From positions 1-26,927 of the forward strand of contig DASSAK010000037.1 of assembly GCA_035685445.1 (NCBI GenBank): a stretch of DNA of 26,927 bases, read 5' to 3'. Positions within the stretch are counted from its first letter, which is position 1. Every line of letters starts with the position of its first letter. Shown here piece by piece: positions 15,870 through 23,415 of the stretch. Below the pieces are notes generated by a model, which had not been told where the DNA came from, did no database searches, and worked only from the letters and a program-made list of their open reading frames with translations. The translations under genes and the position numbers were made by a program. This stretch comes from DRGT01 sp035685445 (GTDB lineage Archaea; Thermoproteota; Nitrososphaeria; Nitrososphaerales; Nitrosopumilaceae).

Positions 15870-17177
15870 TTGAGTACAATGAATATTCTTTCAATAGGAG
15901 GTTCTGACACTTCTTCAGGTGCAGGAATTCAAAATGACATTAAAACAATCTCATCGTTTGATGCAAACTGCTTCACAGTTGTGACTACAATTACAAGTCA
16001 AAATACTAGAAAATTTTCTAGTGTGGAACCAGTTTCTCCAAAAACTGTTACAAATCAAATTGAATCAATTTTATCTGATTTTAGAATAGATGCAATAAAA
16101 ATAGGAATGGTTTACAATTCTTCCATCATCAAAGCCATTGTTTCAAAGTTAAGAAAAATTAAGATTCCAATCATCCTTGATCCGGTAATAAAATCGACTA
16201 CTGGTGGAACACTGATGATGCAAAATTCTGTTTTGGATTACAAAAAACTTTTAATTCCGTTGGGGCACGTCATTACTCCAAATAAAACCGAAGCCGAAAT
16301 TTTGTCAGGAATAAAGATCAAAACAAAAAATGACGCAATTACCTGTGTAAGAAAAATTAAAAAATTAGGTGCAAAAAACATCATAATTACTGGCCTACAG
16401 TTTCAAAAAGATAAAATTACGGATCTGGTCCTAGAAGACAAAAAACCATATTTTATTTCATGCAAAAAACTATCAAAAAAAAATCATGGGGGTGGATGTA
16501 CATTTTCTGCAACTCTTACATTTTGTATTTCTAACAGAAAAAACATTTTAGAGTCTGCAAAATTTGCACAAAACTATACAGCTCAAGCAATAAAAAATGC
16601 AGAAAAAATTGGAAAAGGAATCCACATGGTAAAAATAAAAAAACTAGACCCTATTCAAGCAAATCTTCAAAATGCAGTAAAGACGTTCACTAGAATTAAA
16701 AATATTTATTTATACATTCCTGAAGTTCAAACAAATTTTGTATTTTCTAAAAAATATCCAAAATCAATAAAAGATGTTGTGGGGGTTTCTGGTAGAATTG
16801 TCAAAGATAAAAAATCAATTCAGACTGTGGGTAATTTCGAATATGGTGGTTCAAAACATATTGGAAATGCAATAATAACAATAAATAAAAAATTTCCTGC
16901 AATTCGTTCAGCTGTTAACATAAAGTTTAATGAAAATACACTAAAAAAATTTCAAAGGAAGGGATTTAGGATTTTAAGCTATGATCGTCTCAATGAACCA
17001 TCTAAAACAAAAACCAAGGAAAATTCTACAATCATTTGGGGCATAAAAAATGCAATCAGAAGTGTTTCACAACCACCAGATGTCATTTATCATAAAGGGG
17101 ATTTAGGAAAAGAGCCAATGATTTTGGTTTTTGGAAAAACGCCAGATGATGTAGTTAAAAAAATTTCTCAAGTTTAA
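15870..17177 (+). CDS. Bifunctional HMP(-P) kinase / thiamine-phosphate synthase (ThiD-ThiN fusion)
   Basis: A 435-residue two-domain protein. Residues 4-255 are ThiD, a ribokinase-fold kinase making HMP-pyrophosphate: GGSDTSSGAGIQND (10-23), Gln44 in SQNT (the HMP-binding position I recall from Salmonella ThiD), LDPVIKSTTG, TPNKTEAE and GGGCTFSA with catalytic-region Cys210. Residues 262-435 are ThiN, the archaeal replacement for ThiE, which joins HMP-PP to the thiazole phosphate: GVSGRIV (305-311), Arg346 and Asn350 in RSAVNIKF, and PPDVIYHKGDLGKEP (402-416). The pair with divergent thiC covers the pyrimidine branch and the coupling step. The start is TTG 15870 or ATG 15879; the upstream box favours TTG. 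Confidence 0.94.
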   Translation: MSTMNILSIGGSDTSSGAGIQNDIKTISSFDANCFTVVTTITSQNTRKFSSVEPVSPKTVTNQIESILSDFRIDAIKIGMVYNSSIIKAIVSKLRKIKIPIILDPVIKSTTGGTLMMQNSVLDYKKLLIPLGHVITPNKTEAEILSGIKIKTKNDAITCVRKIKKLGAKNIIITGLQFQKDKITDLVLEDKKPYFISCKKLSKKNHGGGCTFSATLTFCISNRKNILESAKFAQNYTAQAIKNAEKIGKGIHMVKIKKLDPIQANLQNAVKTFTRIKNIYLYIPEVQTNFVFSKKYPKSIKDVVGVSGRIVKDKKSIQTVGNFEYGGSKHIGNAIITINKKFPAIRSAVNIKFNENTLKKFQRKGFRILSYDRLNEPSKTKTKENSTIIWGIKNAIRSVSQPPDVIYHKGDLGKEPMILVFGKTPDDVVKKISQV

Positions 17178-17207
17178 ATTTAGTTCAAGAGAAATCTATA
17201 CTGTAAC

Positions 17208-17215
17208 ATAAATAG
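17208..17215 (+). promoter_or_regulatory. TATA-like box for the nucleotidyltransferase gene
   Basis: ataaatag, 22-29 nt upstream of the GTG at 17237. Confidence 0.35.
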
Positions 17216-17236
17216 TCATTTTTCAAATACAACTTC

Positions 17237-17938
17237 GTGAAAGCAATAATTCTTGCAGGAGGATTAGGTACAAGGCTTCAACCATATACCACTTTTATGC
17301 CAAAGCCCATGCTACCTCTGGGTGAAAAACCACTTTTAGAACACCTAATTGATTGGAATAAAAAAAATGGTATCAAATCAATTGTCTTATGTGTAAGTTA
17401 TCTTAGAAAAACGATCGAAGATTATTTCGAGGATGGAAAAAGATTTGGTGTTAAAATAGAGTACGCAGTTGCAAACAGACCACTTGCAACAGCTGGCCAG
17501 CTAAAAACAGCTGAAAAATTCATTGATGGCACTTTTGTTTGCATGTATGGGGATTCAATATTTGATTTCAATTTAAAAAAAATGATTACACGCCATAAAC
17601 AAAAAAAATCTTTTGTTACAATAGGGCTCTTTGAATTTAAAACAAATCTCCCATATGGAGTTATTTACACTTCAAAAAATGGTAAAGTCACAGATTGGAA
17701 AGAAAAGCCAGAGATTAATGCCAATATAAACATGGGTTGCTATGTAATGGAGCCAGGTGTTTTTGGTTTTATTCCAAAAAATAAGGCATATGGCATGGAT
17801 GAGCTGGTAAGAAAAATCATGACAAAAAAGAAAACAATTCAGAGTTTTATTACAAAAAAAGGATTCATAGATATTGGAGACAAGACATCTTACAGAAAAG
17901 CATATCAGCAATATTTGGAAAGGTTAGGAAAGATCTGA
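17237..17938 (+). CDS. Sugar-phosphate nucleotidyltransferase
   Basis: A 233-residue enzyme that transfers an NMP to a sugar 1-phosphate. The N-terminal signature AGGLGTRLQPYT (7-18) with Lys23 in MPKPMLPLG is the nucleotide-binding loop. MYGDSIFDF carries the metal-binding Asp, and DWKEKPEINANINMGCYVM is the sugar-binding region. It lacks the left-handed beta-helix domain of bifunctional acetyl/uridylyltransferases, so it only does nucleotidyl transfer. Glucose-1-phosphate or mannose-1-phosphate are usual substrates for this short form. The gene 8 bp downstream, a GNA1-like acetyltransferase, raises N-acetylglucosamine-1-phosphate as a candidate. The start is GTG. Confidence 0.9.
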   Translation: MKAIILAGGLGTRLQPYTTFMPKPMLPLGEKPLLEHLIDWNKKNGIKSIVLCVSYLRKTIEDYFEDGKRFGVKIEYAVANRPLATAGQLKTAEKFIDGTFVCMYGDSIFDFNLKKMITRHKQKKSFVTIGLFEFKTNLPYGVIYTSKNGKVTDWKEKPEINANINMGCYVMEPGVFGFIPKNKAYGMDELVRKIMTKKKTIQSFITKKGFIDIGDKTSYRKAYQQYLERLGKI

Positions 17939-17946
17939 CGCAAAAA

Positions 17947-18384
17947 ATGACTGATGTAAAAATCAGAGAAATTGAAAAAAGTGATTTAGAAAAAGGATTT
18001 TTAGAGTCACTTGATTCTTTAAGAAAAGCTAGTGACTTAGACCTAGAAAAAGCAATAGAAGTTTTGAAAAACATAAAATCAAATCCAAACCACAAAATCT
18101 TTGTTGCAGTAGTAGATGATAGAATAATTGGGTCTACAACTCTTCTCATAGAACCTAAGTTTATCCACAAAGCAGGTCATGTTGGCCACATTGAGGATGT
18201 TGTAGTTTCAAAGAATTTTCAAGGAAGGGGGGTCGGTGAAAAACTGATCAAGGCATCACTAGATTTTGCTAAAAACAAGGGATGCTACAAAACAATACTT
18301 GATTGTTCTGATGATGTGAAACCATTTTATGAAAAAATTGGCTTTAAAAAACATTCAAACTCTATGAGATTTAATCACGTCTAA
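17947..18384 (+). CDS. GNAT acetyltransferase, GNA1-like (glucosamine-phosphate N-acetyltransferase type)
   Basis: A 145-residue GNAT-fold enzyme strikingly like eukaryotic glucosamine-6-phosphate N-acetyltransferase (GNA1). Shared landmarks are DLEKGFLESLDSL (13-25), TTLLIEPKFIHKAGHVGHIE (64-83) leading into DVVV, the acetyl-CoA loop QGRGVGEKLI (92-101), GCYKTILDC (112-120) and FYEKIGF (127-133). GNA1 makes GlcNAc-6-phosphate, a step towards UDP-GlcNAc, and the neighbouring nucleotidyltransferase could act later in the same route. Many archaea are known to use a different bifunctional enzyme, so the substrate should be tested. The protein is full length for GNA1 (about 150-180 residues). Its stop overlaps the convergent membrane-protein gene by 4 bp. 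Confidence 0.82.
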   Translation: MTDVKIREIEKSDLEKGFLESLDSLRKASDLDLEKAIEVLKNIKSNPNHKIFVAVVDDRIIGSTTLLIEPKFIHKAGHVGHIEDVVVSKNFQGRGVGEKLIKASLDFAKNKGCYKTILDCSDDVKPFYEKIGFKKHSNSMRFNHV

Positions 18385-18830
18385 ACATAGTCTTTTTTCT
18401 TTTTTGGTTTTTTTACTCTAAATAAAAGAGCGCCAACTATCATTACTGGAATTGACACTGCCATAAAAAGAAGAGGTACAAACGATACAGCTTCTGTCAC
18501 ATATTGTGATTCGATATTTGGAATTAGAGAATATGCATAAACCATACCAACCAACAAGAATGCACCACCTGCAACAATCATGATTGCAATATTTTTTGAG
18601 CCAGTTTTTTTTGTCATTATGAAAGAAACTCCTGCCATTATTGAAGCTGGAGCTACACCAATTGAAATAAATTGATAGATTTTTGGGTCTGGCTCAAATT
18701 CTCTAATTACTGAAAAAGGATCATCAGGTTGTGGCGGTTCAACCATAAAAACATAAAGTGAGATTATTTCGCCAACAAACATTACAAACAATCCAAGACT
18801 TGCGGCAGCAATGTATTTTTCTACGGCCAT
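18381..18830 (-). CDS. Four-helix membrane protein, function unknown
   Basis: A 149-residue integral membrane protein I do not recognise. Four hydrophobic segments can be seen at about 7-29, 52-71, 82-102 and 114-138, with a proline- and acid-rich loop between the first two (EPPQPDDPFSVIREFEPDP). The C-terminus is very basic (RVKKPKKKKDYV), which by the positive-inside rule should be cytoplasmic, so with four helices both ends would face inward. No enzyme or transporter motif is visible. It lies 43 bp downstream of the GalT-like gene on the same strand and may be co-transcribed. Confidence 0.75.
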   Translation of the reverse strand: MAVEKYIAAASLGLFVMFVGEIISLYVFMVEPPQPDDPFSVIREFEPDPKIYQFISIGVAPASIMAGVSFIMTKKTGSKNIAIMIVAGGAFLLVGMVYAYSLIPNIESQYVTEAVSFVPLLFMAVSIPVMIVGALLFRVKKPKKKKDYV

Positions 18831-18873
18831 CGAAGATCATATTTTGTTTTTTAATAATAAACTGTTCTGAAAA

Positions 18874-19890
18874 TTATACAATGCCCACTAATCCTGCAAG
18901 TTCTTTTCTACATGCAGCGCCTAATTTTTCTGCAGCCTGTTCAGGTGAAATTTTATTCAAAAATATTCCATATCCTCTTTCTAGACCTGACCATGCATCA
19001 GTAATTGGATAGATTTCAATGTGCCAATGAATTTGCCTACTGTTTTTCTTTTCAGGGGATAAATGAAATACCAGGTTATAGGATAAATTTTTGATACTTT
19101 TTGAGAGACCACCAAGAGATGCTCGAAGGATTAAAGATAAATCATTGATTTCTTTTTGAGTTATTTTTGAAAAACTAGTGGTATGTTTTTTTGGACATAT
19201 CCAAAATTCATACGGATATGAAGGGGCCCAAGGACAAAATGCAATGAATCCTTCAGTTTGTAAAATTTGACGTGGCCCTCCAGTTTCAGAGCTTACTGTT
19301 TGGCACATTGGACAAACTCCTTTTTCGTTTAGAATTTTGTGAGAAGCTTCAGCTTCTGCTTCAATTACGGGCGGAATTGTTGAAAATGTAACTATATTCA
19401 AGTGAGGGTGAGGGTTATTGCTTCCTGCTGCCTCACCATGGTTCGCATAAATTGAGACATAGGTCACTCCTTTCTGTGTGTATAACCACCTTAGTCTATC
19501 TTGTATTACAACTAAAACATTGGACCACTGTTCTACACCAATTGTTGAAAAAGAGTCTTTTTCTTTGGGGGATGCTACCACAATGTAGTGGTAACCATAT
19601 GCAGGTTCGCTGTAATGTGGACGATCACTGTATGTATTTTCAGTCTCAATGGAAACTGCAGGGTTTTTACTTTCAAAAACTCGAATAGACCAATCAGTAA
19701 CATAATCATCTTCGGCATCCTGCAATCTCTGCAGCATGCCATCTTTTGCAACAAGGGATAACACTGAAGGATTTGTCATAGATTCATTTCCAGGTGCATA
19801 TGGAGATTTTTTTGGGTCTGTTACTTTATCATCTTTTTTACCAACGATCATAAATCTTTCAGAAACGTAATCTTTTCTCATATCCCCCAT
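18874..19890 (-). CDS. GalT-like nucleotidyltransferase (galactose-1-phosphate uridylyltransferase family, HIT superfamily)
   Basis: A 338-residue protein with the GalT two-lobe layout. RVFESKNPAVS (70-80) and GYHYIVVASP (99-108) match GalT N-lobe blocks. The nucleophile motif is GSNNPHPHLNIV with H161 and H163; GalT enzymes normally have HPHxQ here, so the Gln (E. coli Q168, human Q188) is Asn165. CPMC (193-196) may bind zinc, FCPWAPSYPYEFWICPKKH (218-236) and HWHIEIYP (288-295) belong to the C-lobe. GalT moves UMP between glucose and galactose phosphates; Ap4A phosphorylase and related enzymes share the fold. The family is clear, but the altered motif makes the exact reaction uncertain. Confidence 0.84.
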   Translation of the reverse strand: MGDMRKDYVSERFMIVGKKDDKVTDPKKSPYAPGNESMTNPSVLSLVAKDGMLQRLQDAEDDYVTDWSIRVFESKNPAVSIETENTYSDRPHYSEPAYGYHYIVVASPKEKDSFSTIGVEQWSNVLVVIQDRLRWLYTQKGVTYVSIYANHGEAAGSNNPHPHLNIVTFSTIPPVIEAEAEASHKILNEKGVCPMCQTVSSETGGPRQILQTEGFIAFCPWAPSYPYEFWICPKKHTTSFSKITQKEINDLSLILRASLGGLSKSIKNLSYNLVFHLSPEKKNSRQIHWHIEIYPITDAWSGLERGYGIFLNKISPEQAAEKLGAACRKELAGLVGIV

Positions 19891-19960
19891 GTTACTTTCT
19901 GGCAGAGCAAGGATGTTAAAAATATTTCATATCACTGATAGATCGGGAAATTATTTGGAA

Positions 19961-19968
19961 GATTTAAA
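19961..19968 (+). promoter_or_regulatory. TATA-like box upstream of phosphoglycerate mutase
   Basis: gatttaaa lies 65-72 nt before the ATG at 20033 but only 15-22 nt before a TTG at 19983 that opens a short frame. It may mark the original start of the gene. Confidence 0.35.
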
Positions 19969-20032
19969 GTGAACTTGTAAAGTTGTCAGAAACAGGAGTT
20001 GACAAGTAATTACAGAAAATTCTGATGTACAC

Positions 20033-21298
20033 ATGGTCTATGTTTTGTTAGATGGTGTAGGGGATTTACCACATCCAGATCTAAATGGAAAAACTCCTTT
20101 GGAAGCAGCTGTAACTCCAAATTTAGATAAACTTGCGAAAAATGGAACAATGGGTGAAGTTATTTCTGTTGGGAAAGGTATTGCACCAGAATCAGATATT
20201 GCAGTTTTCAATATGCTTGGATACAAATTCCAGCACGCTAATTATGTTGGAAGGGGAGTAATAGAAGCAATTGGCGTAGGGACTGATTTTAAAGATGGAG
20301 ATTTAGCCCTTAGAGGAAATTTTGCTACTTTAAACGAAGAAGGAGCAATCATTGATAGACGTGCAGGGAGAAGAATTGAAAAAGAAGACGCAATTGCTAT
20401 TTCAAAAGAAATTGAAGAGAAGATTCAATTTTCACAAAAAAATACATCAGTTGTTGTGGCACCAACTGTTGGGCACAGGGTGGTTGTAAGAATAAGAGCT
20501 GATGGAGAACAACTTTCTTCTGAAATAACCAACACAGATCCCGCATATGTTAGAGTAGATGGTATGGGAATTGCAAAGGCAGTTACCGATTTTATGAAAA
20601 TTGAAAAATGTCTTCCACTTGAGGAGAAGGCAAACGCAAAACTAACTGCAAATTTAGTTAACGAGTTCACAGACCAGTCCTTGATGATTATGAAAAAGAG
20701 CATTATTAATAAAAAGAGAGAGGAGCATAACAAAAAATTACTAAACAGCATTCTTTTGCGTGATGCAGGAAATCGTTATCCTAAGGTTACACCAATAAAT
20801 GAATTGTATTCTATGAATTTTTCATGTATTGTAGATATGCCTGTAGAGTTAGGAATTTCTGAAGTTTTAAAAATGAAAGCATTTGAAGCTGGCGGTCTTT
20901 CTGATTATGAGGAAAAGTCTAGAGTTGCTGCAAAATCCATGGAAACGCAAAATGCAATATATGTTCATCTCAAAGGACCAGATGAGTTTGGTCATGATGG
21001 AGATGCAATTGGAAAAATGAAAAACATTGAAGAGATTGACAGAAGGTTTTTCGGTACTTTACTTGACAATATCAATACTAGTAAAGTTGCAGTTGTTATT
21101 TCAGCTGATCATTCAACTCCTTGCATCAATAAAGGACACAGCGATGACCCAGTCCCAGTACTTGTCTCAGGAGAATTTATCAGAGATGACGGAACGATTA
21201 GATTCACCGAAGGGGAAGCAAAAAAAGGCAAGATTGGATTAATTGAAGGTGCCAAAGTAGTAACCACTTCTCTTGGTTTAATTAAATCTGGAATCTAG
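20033..21298 (+). CDS. apgM: 2,3-bisphosphoglycerate-independent phosphoglycerate mutase, archaeal type (aPGAM)
   Basis: A 421-residue alkaline-phosphatase-superfamily enzyme that interconverts 3- and 2-phosphoglycerate in glycolysis and gluconeogenesis. Asp7 in LLDGVGD and the nucleophile Ser54 in APESDIAVFNMLGY are the key N-terminal metal/catalytic residues. KTPLEAAVTPNLDKLAKNG, GRGVIEAIG, RGNFATL, KGPDEFGHDGD and ISADHSTPC complete the metal-binding set. The ATG at 20033 places the first strand at the very N-terminus, which is unusually short. A peptide starting at the upstream TTG (19983) would join this frame if one nucleotide were added near 20007, so the true N-terminus may be longer. 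The 3' end overlaps the DUF309 gene by 17 bp. Confidence 0.93.
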   Translation: MVYVLLDGVGDLPHPDLNGKTPLEAAVTPNLDKLAKNGTMGEVISVGKGIAPESDIAVFNMLGYKFQHANYVGRGVIEAIGVGTDFKDGDLALRGNFATLNEEGAIIDRRAGRRIEKEDAIAISKEIEEKIQFSQKNTSVVVAPTVGHRVVVRIRADGEQLSSEITNTDPAYVRVDGMGIAKAVTDFMKIEKCLPLEEKANAKLTANLVNEFTDQSLMIMKKSIINKKREEHNKKLLNSILLRDAGNRYPKVTPINELYSMNFSCIVDMPVELGISEVLKMKAFEAGGLSDYEEKSRVAAKSMETQNAIYVHLKGPDEFGHDGDAIGKMKNIEEIDRRFFGTLLDNINTSKVAVVISADHSTPCINKGHSDDPVPVLVSGEFIRDDGTIRFTEGEAKKGKIGLIEGAKVVTTSLGLIKSGI

Positions 21299-21851
21299 TT
21301 ATTTTTCTAGTTTTTTGCATGTCTGTGATTAATTTTTTAATTCTATCCACATCTATGTTGTGATACATTCCTTTGTAGTCACCAATTTTTTCTAAGGCAC
21401 GGCCAAACATTCCTAATCCAATGGAATCATCATTTTTTTGAGAGTGTGCAAACGATACTGCGACTAGAATAAGTCCTTGAACTAATTCCTTTTCTTGTCC
21501 ATAACATTTTTTCCACACACCTTCCCATGCTTCATGAGCTTCCCAAAATCTTTCATTGTTAAAATAAAAAATCCCATCTTTAATTCCCTGATCTTTTTCA
21601 ATTTCTTCTTCAACAATATGTCTTGCATTATCTAATTTTCCAATGGGGCTTAATTTTTCTACAACAGAATCAAGTTTTTCTTTTTCAACAGATACATCAA
21701 ACTCTACAAATTTGCTTGCGACTCGAGCTACTCTTATTGAAGCTCCAATATCAGAACAAAGATCCCTAGCTTTATGAACAAGCTCACGAGAATTTAGAGG
21801 CAAATAACCATCATTTTTGAGATGAAGCATGTAACGTTCCATAAAACTCAA
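21282..21851 (-). CDS. DUF309-domain protein
   Basis: A 189-residue soluble protein. Residues 92-175 match DUF309: GIFYFNNERFWEAHEAWE (93-110) followed by GVWKK, then KELVQGLILVAVSFAH (121-136), with the conserved AHE (H106, E107) and QGLI. The function of DUF309 is not established; the fold is helical and probably metal- or ligand-binding around the His/Glu pair. The first 80 residues are not part of that domain and look like a small alpha/beta unit (RELVHKARDLCSDIGASIRV, then KFVEFDVSVEKE). The start is ATG. It converges on phosphoglycerate mutase with no functional link that I can see. Confidence 0.82.
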   Translation of the reverse strand: MSFMERYMLHLKNDGYLPLNSRELVHKARDLCSDIGASIRVARVASKFVEFDVSVEKEKLDSVVEKLSPIGKLDNARHIVEEEIEKDQGIKDGIFYFNNERFWEAHEAWEGVWKKCYGQEKELVQGLILVAVSFAHSQKNDDSIGLGMFGRALEKIGDYKGMYHNIDVDRIKKLITDMQKTRKITRFQI

Positions 21852-21892
21852 TCAAGATGATTTCTTAAATTTCTTATTCATTTTCAATTAAG

Positions 21893-21900
21893 ATTTATAT
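21893..21900 (+). promoter_or_regulatory. TATA-like box for the S24e-S27ae operon
   Basis: atttatat, 25-32 nt upstream of the ATG at 21925, one of the best-placed boxes in the window. Confidence 0.5.
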
Positions 21901-21924
21901 GAACTATAGAAAGGATTTGGGTAC

Positions 21925-22362
21925 ATGTCCCTTATTGAGACCATAAGTGATGTAAATAATACATTTCTATCTAGAAGAGAGCTTACCTGTAATTTTGCAG
22001 GTCTAGGCGGAAAGCTCAAAAAAAATGAAGCGATAGACATGATTTCAAAAGAATTCAAGCTGGATGGAAAGACAATCATTCCAATAAAATTACAAACCCA
22101 TGTTGGCAAACCTCTCATCACTGGAACGTTTTATGTATATGATGATGAAAAATTAGCAAAAGAACATGTTAGTCCTGTTTTATTTACCAGGTTAGAAAAA
22201 GCAAAAAAGCCTTCTGAAGAAACAACAGAGACAAAACCAGAAGAATCGGCAGATACAAAAGAAGAATCATCACCAAAAGATGCAAAAGCTGAAGAAAAGT
22301 CTCAAGAAACCCCTAAAGAAAATAAAACTGAAGAAAAGAAGGAGACAAAAGTGTCTAAATAA
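21925..22362 (+). CDS. rps24e: 30S ribosomal protein S24e with an acidic/lysine-rich tail
   Basis: A 145-residue ribosomal protein of the small subunit, found only in archaea and eukaryotes. The core (1-90) shows the S24e layout: NNTFLSRRELTCNF, KKNEAIDMISKEF, the strand IIPIKLQTHVGKPLITGTFY (51-70) and VYDDEKLAKEH. Residues 93-145 are a low-complexity tail of Glu, Lys, Thr and Ser with many KxEE repeats, making the protein about half as long again as typical archaeal S24e (about 100 residues). The tail is probably disordered on the ribosome surface. The stop overlaps the S27ae start (TAATG), so the two are coupled. Confidence 0.93.
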   Translation: MSLIETISDVNNTFLSRRELTCNFAGLGGKLKKNEAIDMISKEFKLDGKTIIPIKLQTHVGKPLITGTFYVYDDEKLAKEHVSPVLFTRLEKAKKPSEETTETKPEESADTKEESSPKDAKAEEKSQETPKENKTEEKKETKVSK

Positions 22363-22535
22363 TGGCAGGAAAAAAAGGCTCAAGCCCAAATGTATACAAG
22401 TATTACAAATTAGAGGGAGAAAAACTAACTAAATTAAGAAAAACATGTTCCCGTTGTGGTAAAGGTGTTTTCATGTCAGAGCATAAAGATAGACACACTT
22501 GTGGAAAGTGTGGTTTGACAGAATTTAATCAATAG
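22362..22535 (+). CDS. rps27ae: 30S ribosomal protein S27ae
   Basis: A 57-residue zinc-binding ribosomal protein. It starts MAGKKGSSPNVYKYYKLEGE and carries CSRCGKGVFMSEHKDRHTCG followed by KCG; the cysteines C29, C32, C47 and C50 form the C-x2-C-x14-C-x2-C zinc finger of S27ae. In eukaryotes the homologue is made as a ubiquitin fusion, and archaea have this free form. The ATG shares a base with the S24e stop. The last 7 bp overlap the end of the convergent HExxH gene. Confidence 0.95.
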   Translation: MAGKKGSSPNVYKYYKLEGEKLTKLRKTCSRCGKGVFMSEHKDRHTCGKCGLTEFNQ

Positions 22536-23239
22536 AGTTTCTTCTTTCTAATCTTTTTACTTTTTTGCTCTAATTTTTCGATTTGAAGTAAAAGTTTGGG
22601 ATCAAGTTTTATTTTTGATAATGATTCAGCTGAAAGTTTTACAGTGTTTGTATCAAGGGATACGTTTGATTTGGGAAGATTCTTTTGAATCCAATATTTG
22701 ATGACTTTGTCCTCTAATTTATAATCTCTAAAACCAGCAGGAAATTTTTTGGTGATATGTAATAACAATGTCTTATCATCAAATACTGCTCTTGGTTCAA
22801 AGAGCCTAGTTTCATCAGCATAAACACTTTCAAATAAATTTCCGGTCACTTCATCAGATAAAACATCCATTTTTGAAAATTTACGTATTAATTCTAGATA
22901 ATGAAGAAATTCGTGGGCCAAGATAGCATGAATAGTTCCCTTTAACCCATATGCAACTAATGGAGCAGTGATTTGAATTACAACCTGAAGTTTTTCATCA
23001 AACACTAGAGGTATTGTTCTTGCAAAAAGAATCCCATATTGATATGAAGAGGGATTAACCGAGGATAAAATTATTGATGGTTCTACATATGCAACAGGAT
23101 AATTAATTCCTGATGCTTTTTCAATTCTATTAATACCAGCAATGGTAACTGGAAATCTTTTTTTAATTAAGGTAAATTCTCTATCTGGAATAAGTCCCTT
23201 ATCGTGTGCCTCCTTAACTTTGATCAACGGATCCAACAA
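22529..23239 (-). CDS. Putative metallopeptidase-like protein with HExxH motif
   Basis: A 236-residue soluble protein I do not recognise as a named family. The helix ILAHEFLHYLELI holds a zinc-peptidase HExxH motif (H109, E110, H113), preceded by strand-like sequence, as in many gluzincins. Possible third ligands are E137 or E143 in LFESVYADE. The N-terminal half (VAYVEPSIILSS, YGILFARTIPLVF) resembles the edge strands of such folds. The C-terminus is very basic (KKIRKKKLY). There is no signal peptide, so the protein is cytoplasmic. The start is one of two tandem TTG codons (23239 or 23236), with an in-frame stop upstream. It is last in the minus-strand run after the 33-residue peptide gene. 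Confidence 0.78.
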   Translation of the reverse strand: MLDPLIKVKEAHDKGLIPDREFTLIKKRFPVTIAGINRIEKASGINYPVAYVEPSIILSSVNPSSYQYGILFARTIPLVFDEKLQVVIQITAPLVAYGLKGTIHAILAHEFLHYLELIRKFSKMDVLSDEVTGNLFESVYADETRLFEPRAVFDDKTLLLHITKKFPAGFRDYKLEDKVIKYWIQKNLPKSNVSLDTNTVKLSAESLSKIKLDPKLLLQIEKLEQKSKKIRKKKLY

Positions 23240-23279
23240 AATCTCTCGAGACTATTCATGGTAAAAATGTTAAATTGGT

Positions 23280-23381
23280 TTATCTAGTTTTAGGCTTGCC
23301 ACGCTTTGACTTTTTTTTCTTTCTACGGTCAGATCTTTGATCGGCCCATCGCTTGTGTTTTCCTTTTTTTCGTAATGGCAT
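23280..23381 (-). CDS. 33-residue highly basic peptide, function unknown
   Basis: A short gene in the gap between pus10 and the HExxH gene. ATG 23381 to TAA 23280 encodes MPLRKKGKHKRWADQRSDRR followed by KKKKSKRGKPKTR; about 18 of 33 residues are Lys or Arg. Such composition is typical of tiny ribosomal or rRNA-binding proteins (compare eL41 or the tails of eS30), although I cannot match it to one. Neighbours are translation-linked (pus10, srp54, S24e-S27ae), which supports a role on RNA. It fills most of a 176-bp gap and has a clean start and stop. Confidence 0.6.
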   Translation of the reverse strand: MPLRKKGKHKRWADQRSDRRKKKKSKRGKPKTR

Positions 23382-23415
23382 AGAAATAATTATGAAAATG
23401 GTTAGTTAATTGTTG

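Noticed and set aside
23305..23325. T-run as a transcription terminator after pus10
   Set aside because: It is the complement of Lys codons in the 33-residue basic peptide gene.
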